This document shows positions 6,934-14,111 of a stretch of DNA of 19,967 nucleotides, in pieces. Both the position numbers and the translations under genes were made by a program. The stretch is taken from the NCBI GenBank assembly GCA_035601195.1, contig DATNOU010000045.1, positions 1 to 19,967 on the forward strand. Reading direction: 5' to 3'. The stretch is from JAIBJP01 sp035601195. GTDB lineage: Bacteria > Actinomycetota > Thermoleophilia > Gaiellales > Gaiellaceae. Position 1 is the first letter of the stretch. Every line of letters starts with the position of its first letter. Under the pieces are notes generated by a model. The model saw nothing but the letters and a program-made list of their open reading frames with translations, did no database searches and was not told the DNA's origin.

Positions 6934-8163
6934 ATGAGCCTCATCCTGGATTTCGAGGCCGAGGTCGAGAAGTCGAGGGGGCGGCCGCCGAAGCCGCCCG
7001 GCGAGGAGCAGGAGGGACGTTTGCAGCGCGCCCGCGAGGCGATGGCGGAGCAAGGGCTCGACGCGCTCCTCGTCTACGGCGCGGCCGAGGTCAACGCCGA
7101 TCCCATCCGCTATCTCTCCGGGTACGTCCACGTCTTCCCGGGCGCGAGCTCGCTCTTCCTCCTCCCGCTCGAGGGAGAGCCGGTTCTCCTCATCGACCAG
7201 CCGTGGCACCTCGAGGAAGCCCGGAAGATGGCCTTCGTCGACGACGTCCGCACGTACCCGAACCCCGGGCGGACCTGGCTCGCCGACGACCTCCGCTCGA
7301 CCGTCAGCGACGCCTTCGCAGCGGCGGGCGTCGAGCGCGGCCGGGTTGGACTCCTCTCGGGCACGACGCCTCTCGTCTACCGGGACCTGCTCGAGTCGGC
7401 AGTCCCCGGCGCGACGCTCGCCAACGGGACACCGGTCTGGGCAGAGCTGGTCGTCTCGCCGTCCGACTGGGACGCGGCCAACATCCGCCGGACGGCGCAG
7501 GTCGCGGACGAGGGGCTCGCCGCGGCTGTGGAGGCTGCCGGCGCGGGCGTGCCCGAATACGAGGTCTGTCTGCGCTCCCTCGAGCGCATGGCCTCGCTGG
7601 GCGCCGAGTTCCTGCACGGAAGCGGGGCTTCGACGCACATCAACATCGGCTCCTTCAGCGACGTCATATCGAACGTGCGGCCGTTTCTCTTCACGGGAAA
7701 CCGGCTCGAGGAGGGGCAGATGTTCTGGCTCGATCTCTCCGCCTGCTTTGCCGGTTGCTACACGGACACCGACCGGACGATCTCGATCGGAGAGCCGACC
7801 CGCGAGCAGCGCGAGCTCTACGACGTGACCGTGGAGATGTACCGGGTCCTACTCGACGGGGCGAAGGCGGGGGTTCCGGGCGGGGAGCTCTGGGAGACGG
7901 GCAACCGTGTGGCCGTCGACGCGGGTCTCGGGGACTATTTGAATCACGTCTACCTCGGTCACACGACCGGGATCACCACGTCGTCGCGCCCGATCGTCGC
8001 GCGCGGCGAGACGGCCGAGCTCCGGGCCGGAAGCTTCCTCAATCTGGAGCCCGGGATCTTCGTTCCCGGGATCGGCTCGGCCTGCGTCGAGAACACCGTC
8101 TATATCACCGAAACGGGGGCCACCCCGATCAACGGGTTCGGCCTCGAGATCCATGTTGTCTAG
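6934..8163 (+). CDS. M24-family metallopeptidase (Xaa-Pro dipeptidase/creatinase-like), complete metal site
   Basis: An N-terminal creatinase-like domain (about 1-180) is followed by an M24 catalytic domain. All five usual metal ligands are visible: Asp267 (FWLDLSA), Asp278 (YTDTDRT), His343 (LGHTTG), Glu372 (LNLEPG) and Glu386 (ACVENTV). The enzyme should hydrolyse a C-N bond in a dipeptide, creatine-like or related small molecule. The ATG at 6934 follows GGAGG at 6924-6928, 28 bases after the E2 stop, so it is probably co-transcribed with E2. Its TAG stop overlaps the 5' end of structured element copy B, exactly as the first M24 gene does with copy A. The two proteins are only distantly similar, so this does not look like a recent tandem duplication. 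Confidence 0.85.
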   Translation: MSLILDFEAEVEKSRGRPPKPPGEEQEGRLQRAREAMAEQGLDALLVYGAAEVNADPIRYLSGYVHVFPGASSLFLLPLEGEPVLLIDQPWHLEEARKMAFVDDVRTYPNPGRTWLADDLRSTVSDAFAAAGVERGRVGLLSGTTPLVYRDLLESAVPGATLANGTPVWAELVVSPSDWDAANIRRTAQVADEGLAAAVEAAGAGVPEYEVCLRSLERMASLGAEFLHGSGASTHINIGSFSDVISNVRPFLFTGNRLEEGQMFWLDLSACFAGCYTDTDRTISIGEPTREQRELYDVTVEMYRVLLDGAKAGVPGGELWETGNRVAVDAGLGDYLNHVYLGHTTGITTSSRPIVARGETAELRAGSFLNLEPGIFVPGIGSACVENTVYITETGATPINGFGLEIHVV

Positions 8164-8328
8164 TGCCCCGTCCAGTGATGCTGCCCGCTTGTCTGTCGAC
8201 GAGCGCCAAGCGCTGCAAGGACGCAGGGAGCCTCGGTAACGGTGATTTACCGGGGCGACCGAGGACGCGGCAGCGCGCAGAGCGATCGCGGGCGACAAGC
8301 AGGCGTGTATTGCTCGATGGGGCACCAG
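8160..8328 (+). repeat. Structured dispersed element, copy B (candidate cis-acting RNA or palindromic repeat)
   Basis: This copy has the same architecture as copy A: outer stem 8160-8175 with 8313-8328 (core GTGCCCCGTC/GATGGGGCAC, one G-U pair); stem 8187-8193 (GCTTGTC) with 8294-8300 (GACAAGC); stem 8210-8216 (GCGCTGC) with 8270-8276 (GCAGCGC), here fully paired; apical hairpin 8230-8239 with 8247-8256 around a seven-base loop. The GGACGC motifs recur on both strands of the inner loop, and TGATGCTG and GTATTGC flank the outer stem as in copy A. The second stem and apical hairpin have different sequences from copy A but pair in the same places. It starts on the M24 stop codon and ends about 85 bases before the binding-protein start, so it would sit in the 5' leader of the transporter genes. 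Confidence 0.8.
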
Positions 8329-8413
8329 TAAACGAGGCGAAAAGGAGGGTGAAGCGGCGCGCAGATCACAGAAGGCGGATGCGGTGTCAACCCACGTGAA
8401 CGGAGGTCGTTTG
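8329..8413 (+). other. Leader between element B and the transporter binding protein
   Basis: These 85 bases hold no gene I can support. An AAAGGAGGG at 8341-8349 looks like a ribosome site but no start codon follows at suitable distance. The real site for the next gene is GGAGG at 8402-8406. No clear -35/-10 pair is visible. Confidence 0.4.
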
Positions 8414-9655
8414 ATGCGTCGAATCGTGTGGCTTCTCGCCCTACTGCCGGTGCTTGCGGCCACCATCGCGGCCGGCTGCGGCGGTGGGAACGAATCTGCA
8501 GGAACGGGCGGCACCGGAACGGGAGCGAGCGGGGAGCCGATCACCATCGGCGCCTCTCTGCCGCTCACCGGCGACTTCTCCGAGCCCGGAGTCGCCGCCC
8601 AGCAGGGCTACCAGATCTGGCAGCAGATCGTGAACGAGAAAGGCGGCCTGCTTGGGCGACCCGTGAAGATCATCGTCAAGGACGACCAGAGCGACCAGAA
8701 CCTGATCGTCTCCGACTACAACGCGCTCATCGCGAAGGACAAGGTCGACCTGCTGCTGGGCACCTTCTCCTCGCTCCTCAACCTGCCCGCCTCGGCGGTC
8801 GCGGAGCGGAACGGAATGGTCTACGTCGAGCCGGCAGGTGGCTCTCCCGAGATGTTCAGCCGTGGCTTCAAGTACCTGTTCTTCGCCCAGCAGGCGACGG
8901 CGCAGCACCAGGCCGACCTCTTCTCGGAGTGGGCGGGCGGGCTTCCCGCAGACCAGAAGCCGAAGACGGCGGCGTACGTGATCGCCGACGATCCGTTCGG
9001 CGGCCCGGTCGCGGAGGGCATCCAGTCACAGCTCGAGACGGCGGGCGTCCAGACCGTTTACAGCAAGGTCTACCCGCCCGAGACCGTGAACTTCGACGCG
9101 ATCGCGGCGGCCGTGGCGGCGAAGAAGCCCGACGTGATCGCCCAGGGCTCGGCCGGCCTCGCCGACGGTGTCGGCCTCGTTCGGGCGCTCATCAAGGTGG
9201 GCTACAGCCCGAAGCAACTGTTCCAGGCGTCGACTCCCTCGTTCGCAGATCAGTACTCGGACGCGATCGGGATCAAGAACACCGAGGGCGTCTTCTACGC
9301 GGTCAGCTACCACGTCGACACGCCGACGGAGGGGAACGAGGAGTTCCTCGCGGCCTACCGGGCGAAGTACAACACCGATCCGCCCGAGGACGCGGCAGAC
9401 GGCTACGCGGCGGCGCAGGTGCTCCAGGCGGCCGTCGAGGCGGTCGGCGACATCGATCAGGACAAGATCCGCGACTGGCTGCACGAGAACTCGGTCGACA
9501 CGATTCTCGGGAAGCTCAGCTGGGACGAGACGGGCGCCCCCGAGCAGGCGTTCCTGCTCGCCCAGTGGCAGAACGGCGACGAGGAGATCGTGCTGCCTGA
9601 GGACGTGGCGACGAGCGACACGATCGTGAATCCGAAGCCCGGGTGGTCCGGGTAA
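8414..9655 (+). CDS. ABC transporter substrate-binding lipoprotein, branched-chain amino acid type (LivK-like)
   Basis: An extracytoplasmic binding protein that captures the substrate for the ABC importer encoded downstream. The N-terminus is a lipoprotein signal: MRR, a hydrophobic stretch, then lipobox AAGC with the lipidated Cys22. A Gly/Ser/Thr-rich linker follows, then the Peripla_BP_6 fold starting at PITIGASLPLTGDFSEPG. ATG 8414 is chosen over the GTG at 8384 because GGAGG lies seven bases upstream and it starts the signal peptide correctly. Length is 413 residues. The family binds leucine, amides, urea, aromatic acids and other small molecules, so the substrate is not established. A strong hairpin separates it from livH, which usually lets the binding protein be made in excess. 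Confidence 0.92.
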   Translation: MRRIVWLLALLPVLAATIAAGCGGGNESAGTGGTGTGASGEPITIGASLPLTGDFSEPGVAAQQGYQIWQQIVNEKGGLLGRPVKIIVKDDQSDQNLIVSDYNALIAKDKVDLLLGTFSSLLNLPASAVAERNGMVYVEPAGGSPEMFSRGFKYLFFAQQATAQHQADLFSEWAGGLPADQKPKTAAYVIADDPFGGPVAEGIQSQLETAGVQTVYSKVYPPETVNFDAIAAAVAAKKPDVIAQGSAGLADGVGLVRALIKVGYSPKQLFQASTPSFADQYSDAIGIKNTEGVFYAVSYHVDTPTEGNEEFLAAYRAKYNTDPPEDAADGYAAAQVLQAAVEAVGDIDQDKIRDWLHENSVDTILGKLSWDETGAPEQAFLLAQWQNGDEEIVLPEDVATSDTIVNPKPGWSG

Positions 9656-9674
9656 CGGCTCGGCCAACCGTTAG

Positions 9675-9702
9675 GGGGCGGGGGAGAAGGCTCCCCCGCC
9701 CC
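9675..9702 (+). terminator. Strong intercistronic hairpin between binding protein and permease
   Basis: A perfect 12-bp stem (GGGGCGGGGGAG at 9675-9686 with CTCCCCCGCCCC at 9691-9702) encloses an AAGG loop. No T-run follows, so it is more likely a partial attenuator or an mRNA-stabilising structure at the 3' end of the binding-protein message than a full terminator. Confidence 0.7.
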
Positions 9703-9722
9703 TCAGCAGGCCTGCGGAAAGC

Positions 9723-10604
9723 GTGACCCAGCTCGCCCAGACGATCATCCTCGGCCTCCTGATCGGGGGCGTCTACGCCCTGCTCGCATCGGGGTTGACG
9801 CTGATCTTCGGGGTGATGGACGTCGTCAACGTCGCCCAGGGGGCGCTCATCATCCTCTCCGCGTTCCTCACCTGGGCACTCTGGAAGGACGCGGGGATCG
9901 ATCCTCTCCTCGGGGCGCTCGTGACGACGCCCGCGATGTTTCTCATCGGCTGGGCCATCTACAAGCTGACGATCCAGTGGATCTCCGGGAGGCCTGCCTC
10001 GACGTCCGTCTTGCTCACGTTCGCGCTGGCGCTCGTGATCGAAGGGACGATGGGCCTCGTCTGGTCCACGACGTACCACGCCGCCACACCCGCCTACTTC
10101 TCGCAGTCCTTCAGGGTCGGCGACTTCTATTTCCCGAAGGGGCAGGTGTACGGATGCGGGATCGCTGTTGGGGTGCTCGCCTGCCTCTACGTCATGCTGA
10201 AGGCGACCTGGCTCGGGCGGGCGATTCGCGCCGTTTCCGAGAACCTCCAGTCGGCCCGGCTCGTAGGCGTGAACGCGCGCCACGTCGCCGGGCTCACCTT
10301 CGCGATCGGCGTTGCGACGACCGGCGCGGGTGGGTCGATCGTCGCCGTCCTCTATCCCTTCCTCCCCGGGTCGCACTACCAGTGGATCTCGCGCCTCCTC
10401 GGGATCATCGTGCTCGGCGGGATGGGAAGCCTTCCCGGCGCGTTCATCGGCGCCCTCGTGCTCGGCGTGGCCGAGACGACGACCTCGACCTACATCTCGC
10501 CCCGTTGGGCCACGATGGTCCCCTACGCCGTGATCATGGTCGTCCTCCTCGCAAGACCGCAGGGGATCATGGGGGCGAAGCTGCGCGAGGACGTGGTCAA
10601 GTGA
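9723..10604 (+). CDS. livH: ABC transporter permease, LivH type
   Basis: An inner-membrane permease of the hydrophobic amino acid uptake family. The N-terminus TIILGLLIGGVYALLASGLTLIFGVMDVVN is the usual LivH beginning, followed by NVAQGALIIL. A cytoplasmic coupling loop is visible at AIRAVSENLQSARLVGVN, and the late segment GIIVLGGMGSLPGAFIGALVLGVAE is typical. I count about eight hydrophobic segments in 293 residues. The start is GTG at 9723, preceded by GGAAA at 9716-9720. The gene overlaps livM by four bases (GTGA). The symbol denotes the family, not proven leucine specificity. Confidence 0.93.
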   Translation: MTQLAQTIILGLLIGGVYALLASGLTLIFGVMDVVNVAQGALIILSAFLTWALWKDAGIDPLLGALVTTPAMFLIGWAIYKLTIQWISGRPASTSVLLTFALALVIEGTMGLVWSTTYHAATPAYFSQSFRVGDFYFPKGQVYGCGIAVGVLACLYVMLKATWLGRAIRAVSENLQSARLVGVNARHVAGLTFAIGVATTGAGGSIVAVLYPFLPGSHYQWISRLLGIIVLGGMGSLPGAFIGALVLGVAETTTSTYISPRWATMVPYAVIMVVLLARPQGIMGAKLREDVVK

Positions 10605-12454
10605 CGGCGCCCGCCGCACGTCGCGTGCCTGTCGGCCGGGCCTGGTCGCTGCTCTCCGCTCATGGGCTGCGTGCGGCCGTCGCGGCCGGACTCCTCTTTC
10701 TCGCTCTCTATCCGGTCCTCTGGGACAACCGCTACTACCAGAACATGATCATCCTCTCGCTCCTCTTCGCGATCATGGGGAGCGGCTGGAACGTCATCTC
10801 CGGTTTCGCGGGCTACATCTCGCTCGGCCAGAGCGTCTTCCTCGGCATCGGGGCGTACACGGCGGCCCTCTTTTCACTGCGCGTCTTCGAGGGCGCGTCG
10901 CCCTTCTGGTTCGTCCCCGTCGCGGCCGTTGTCGCAGGCGTCTTCGCCGCCGTCGTGGGCGCCGTGCTCATGCGGACCCGCGGGCATGCGTTCGTGATCC
11001 TCACGATCGCATTCCTCTTCGTGATGCAGCTCGTGACGCTGAACTGGTCCGACCTCACGAACGGGAACCACGGGCTCACGCTCCCGCTCCCGCTCTGGAA
11101 CCGCGACTACCAGAACTGGCCGTTCTACTACGCACTCCTCGCGCTCATGCTCGGCTCGATTGCCATGTCCTGGTGGATCCGGCGGTCGAAGTTCGGCATG
11201 GGGCTCGTCGCGATTCGGGAGGACGAGAACAAAGCGGCGAGCGTCGGAGTGAACACACCGGTTTACAAGGTGCTCGCCTTCGTGGCGAGTGCCGTCTGGG
11301 TCGGAGCGGCCGGCGCCGTCTACGCCTACTACCTGACGTTCATCGATCCCCGTGGCATGTTCGACATCGTCGTCAGCGTCATGGTCGTCCTCGCCGTGCT
11401 CTTGGGAGGCAAGGGAACGCTCTGGGGGCCCATCCTCGGCGCTTTCATCCTCGAGCCGCTGAACGAGATCACGAACAACGAGTTCGGCGGCGGCAACTGG
11501 CGCCTCATTATCTTCGGCGGGCTCCTCGTGGCGGTCGTGCTCCTGCTGCCCCAAGGCATCATTCCCAGCGTCGCCGAGCTCGTCGGGCGGTTCCGTGCGA
11601 GGAAGACGCCCTCGCTCGTCGGCGGGCGGCTCGAGCGACCGATCGCGTTGCGCGAGGTTTCCGCCTCTGAACCTCCCCGCGGAACCGGTCGGCCGCTGCT
11701 CACGGTCGAGGGGGTCGAGAAGCGCTTCGGAGGCCTCCGTGCGCTGGACGCCTGCTCGCTCACCGTCGAGGAAGGGACGATCACAGCGCTCATCGGGCCG
11801 AACGGCTCGGGCAAGACAACACTCTTCAACGTCATCGACGGGACGATGCCGGCGGACCGCGGCGAGGTGAGCTTCGACGGGGAGCGCATCGACCGGCTCC
11901 CCCCGTGGAGCCGGGCTCACAAAGGCATCGGTCGCACCTTCCAGATCACCCGGCTCTTTCGCGAGATGACCGTGCTCGAGAACGTCGTCGCTCCGCTCAG
12001 CTCCTTCTCGTGGCGGCAGCTGGGCGCGGACGCGGTCAGCGGCCCCGAGGCCGAGCGCGCAAACGACCTGCTCGAGTTCGTCGGCATGGAGCGGTTCGCG
12101 GCTCAGCCCGCGAAGACCCTTTCGTTCGGTCAGCAGAAGCTCGTCGAGCTGGCTCAGATCCTCATGCTCGACCCGAAGCTGATCATGCTCGACGAGCCCG
12201 CCGGTGGGATCAACCCGACCCTCATCGAGCACATCGCCGAGATGATCCGCGAGCTCAACCGCCGGGGGAAGACCTTCCTGATCGTCGAGCACAACATGCC
12301 GCTCGTCCTCAGCCTCTGCAATCCGGTGCTCGTGCTCGCGGCAGGCAGCTGCATCTGCTCGGGTACGCCCGACGAGGTGCAGGGAGATCCGGCCGTCCTG
12401 GACGCGTATCTCGGCGAGGACTACCTGGCCGGACAGGCCGTGGAGGCACGGTGA
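10601..12454 (+). CDS. ABC transporter permease (LivM) fused to ATP-binding protein (LivG)
   Basis: A single 617-residue polypeptide carries a LivM permease (about 1-330), a charged linker (about 335-365) and a LivG ATPase (366-617). The permease part shows SGFAGYISLGQSVFLGIGAYTAA and the coupling loop VAIREDENKAASVGVN. The ATPase part has Walker A GPNGSGKTT (399-407), signature LSFGQQ (507-512), Walker B LIMLDEP (Asp531, catalytic Glu532) and switch His564 in VEHN. The frame is open far upstream, but GTG 10601 overlapping the livH stop is the natural start. No stop or start separates the two halves, so the fusion is direct. It pairs with LivH and LivF in one importer. Confidence 0.92.
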   Translation: MTAPAARRVPVGRAWSLLSAHGLRAAVAAGLLFLALYPVLWDNRYYQNMIILSLLFAIMGSGWNVISGFAGYISLGQSVFLGIGAYTAALFSLRVFEGASPFWFVPVAAVVAGVFAAVVGAVLMRTRGHAFVILTIAFLFVMQLVTLNWSDLTNGNHGLTLPLPLWNRDYQNWPFYYALLALMLGSIAMSWWIRRSKFGMGLVAIREDENKAASVGVNTPVYKVLAFVASAVWVGAAGAVYAYYLTFIDPRGMFDIVVSVMVVLAVLLGGKGTLWGPILGAFILEPLNEITNNEFGGGNWRLIIFGGLLVAVVLLLPQGIIPSVAELVGRFRARKTPSLVGGRLERPIALREVSASEPPRGTGRPLLTVEGVEKRFGGLRALDACSLTVEEGTITALIGPNGSGKTTLFNVIDGTMPADRGEVSFDGERIDRLPPWSRAHKGIGRTFQITRLFREMTVLENVVAPLSSFSWRQLGADAVSGPEAERANDLLEFVGMERFAAQPAKTLSFGQQKLVELAQILMLDPKLIMLDEPAGGINPTLIEHIAEMIRELNRRGKTFLIVEHNMPLVLSLCNPVLVLAAGSCICSGTPDEVQGDPAVLDAYLGEDYLAGQAVEAR

Positions 12455-13224
12455 TGTTCCTCGAGCTGCGAGGCGTGTTCGCGGGCTACGGCGGCGGCGA
12501 CGTCCTGCAGGGAGTCGACTTGGAGGTGGAGGCCGGCTCCGTGACCTGCATCGTCGGGCCGAACGGAGCGGGGAAATCGACGGTCCTGCGGGTCGTAAGC
12601 GGCCTGCTGGAGCCAAGCCGCGGCCACGTCTCCTTCGACGGCACCGCGGTGGGTGGCATGGACCCAAGCAAGATCCTGCAGCTCGGCATCGTCCAGGTGC
12701 CGCAGTCGCATGGGCTCTTCCCCAACCTGACGGTGCGCGAGAACGTCCTCATGGGGGCGTATGTCATCCGCGGTCAACGCAAGCTCATCCGCCGCCGCTA
12801 CCAGGAGCTGGAAAGCCTCTTCCCGATCGTCCGCGACCGCGGAGAGGACAAGGCGGGGAATCTCTCCGGAGGCCAGCGGCGGATGGTCGAGTTCGCCCGC
12901 ACCCTCATGCTCGACCCGAGACTCGTACTCCTCGACGAGCCGTCGCTCGGCCTCGATCCGAAGGCCCTGAAGAGCATCTCGGACTCGATCCAGATCATGC
13001 GGGAGGCGGAAAAGACGATCCTCGTGGTCGAGCAGAATGTCCGCTTCGGGCTTCGTCTCGCCACGCAGGGCGTGGTCATGGAGAGCGGCCGCGTCCTCCT
13101 CGCGGCCGGGTCGAAGGAGGTCCTCGACAACCCGGAGATGGCGGACCTCTTCTTCGGGGGGTCGGTCGCCCGGGACGGGGCCCGCCCCGTGACGGCGAGC
13201 GCACCACAGCCCGCAGACCTCTGA
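12454..13224 (+). CDS. livF: ABC transporter ATP-binding protein, LivF type
   Basis: The second ATPase of the importer. Walker A is GPNGAGKST (35-43), the signature LSGGQ (137-141), and Walker B ends in Asp161-Glu162. The switch position has Gln in VVEQN rather than His, which is usual for LivF. Length is 256 residues, with a C-terminal tail of about 20 residues rich in Ala and Pro. ATG 12454 overlaps the LivG stop (TGATG); a GTG at 12451 is the alternative. It completes the transporter gene set and is itself coupled by TGATG to the next gene. Confidence 0.93.
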   Translation: MFLELRGVFAGYGGGDVLQGVDLEVEAGSVTCIVGPNGAGKSTVLRVVSGLLEPSRGHVSFDGTAVGGMDPSKILQLGIVQVPQSHGLFPNLTVRENVLMGAYVIRGQRKLIRRRYQELESLFPIVRDRGEDKAGNLSGGQRRMVEFARTLMLDPRLVLLDEPSLGLDPKALKSISDSIQIMREAEKTILVVEQNVRFGLRLATQGVVMESGRVLLAAGSKEVLDNPEMADLFFGGSVARDGARPVTASAPQPADL

Positions 13225-14111
13225 TGACGGGTCCCGCGCTCGCGGCGGCAGCCGGCCTCGGCTTCGGCGTCTTCCAGACGCTGAACCGCCGCGCGGTCGG
13301 TGGAATGGCCGACGCCTACCTCGCCACGTTCCTGCAGTTGCTGATCGCGCTCGGCGTCCTGGTGGTTGCGAGCGTGGCGACCGAGGACGTTGGGCTCCTC
13401 GGCGAGGCGACGACCGCCTCGCTCGTCTGGTTCGGCGCCGCCGGGCTCGTCCACTTCTTCGTCGGCTGGACGCTCTTGAACATGAGCCAGATGCGGATCG
13501 GAGCCGCCCGGACGAGCCCGCTCCTCTCGACGAACCCCGTGTTCGGCGCCGCGATCGCCGCCGTCTGGCTGAGCGAGTTCCCGGGCTTCTTTCCCTGGAT
13601 CGGGATCCTACTCGTCCTCGCCGGCGCGTTCGTCGTGTCGCTCGAGCGGGTCGCGGAGACGGGTTGGGGCGTTGACTGGCGCGATGCCGCGCCGGGGCTG
13701 GCAACCGCGCTCGCGTGGTCGATCAGCCCCCTCTTCATCAAGGAGGGGCTCGACGGACTCGAGTCCCCGCTGCTCGGGCTCACCCTCGGGATGCTCGTCG
13801 CGGTCGTCTTCTACGCCGCAGCGCTGCCGCTCCGGCCGCGCGCCGAGGGGGCGGCGATCGGCTCCTGGAACGCCGTCGCCTTCAAGCTCCTCGCGGGTTT
13901 GATGGTCGGCCTGTCCGTGTGGGCCCGCTGGGTCTCGCTCGACAACACGGCGGTCGCGGTCGTGCTCGCCCTTGGCCTCCTGTCCGTCCCGGTCGTCCTG
14001 ACGCTGTCCCCGCTCCTGATGGGCCGCGACGTCGAGCGCGTGAACGCACAGATCTGGGCCGGCGGAGCGCTCGTCGTCGCCGGCGGGCTCCTCCTCGTCC
14101 TCAAGAGCTGA
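13224..14111 (+). CDS. EamA/DMT-superfamily membrane transporter
   Basis: A hydrophobic 295-residue protein with about ten membrane segments arranged as two EamA-like halves. The first half contains SQMRIGAARTSPLLSTNPVFGAAIAAVWLSE, the typical EamA segment with the conserved Pro. The second half starts at DAAPGLATALAWSISPLFIKEGL. Such proteins usually export or exchange metabolites. It starts by one-base overlap with livF and is followed by one-base overlap with the amidohydrolase, so it is in the same transcription unit. Direction of transport and substrate are unknown; export of a by-product of the pathway would be a guess. Confidence 0.85.
   Translation: MTGPALAAAAGLGFGVFQTLNRRAVGGMADAYLATFLQLLIALGVLVVASVATEDVGLLGEATTASLVWFGAAGLVHFFVGWTLLNMSQMRIGAARTSPLLSTNPVFGAAIAAVWLSEFPGFFPWIGILLVLAGAFVVSLERVAETGWGVDWRDAAPGLATALAWSISPLFIKEGLDGLESPLLGLTLGMLVAVVFYAAALPLRPRAEGAAIGSWNAVAFKLLAGLMVGLSVWARWVSLDNTAVAVVLALGLLSVPVVLTLSPLLMGRDVERVNAQIWAGGALVVAGGLLLVLKS

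Noticed and set aside
8187..8198. TTGTCTGTCGA as a second GntR operator
   Set aside because: It shares only the left half of the palindrome with the 627-637 site and is explained as one arm of a stem in element copy B.
5565..8328. Transposase-driven MITE with TA target duplication as the only explanation of the two elements
   Set aside because: The ends are imperfect inverted repeats, but I see no matching direct repeats flanking either copy, and the stem changes are compensatory. It remains possible but is not demonstrated.
9977..10600. N-terminal extension of the LivM-LivG frame
   Set aside because: The frame is open but the translation is Arg-rich shadow of livH. The GTG at 10601 overlapping the livH stop is the natural start.
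10874..12667. A 597-residue minus-strand open frame
   Set aside because: It lies opposite the LivM-LivG fusion and LivF, whose Walker and signature motifs are intact; it is a shadow.
13715..14110. N-terminal extension of the amidohydrolase frame
   Set aside because: The extension is shadow sequence inside the EamA transporter gene; the family start MVVDVHAH is at 14111.
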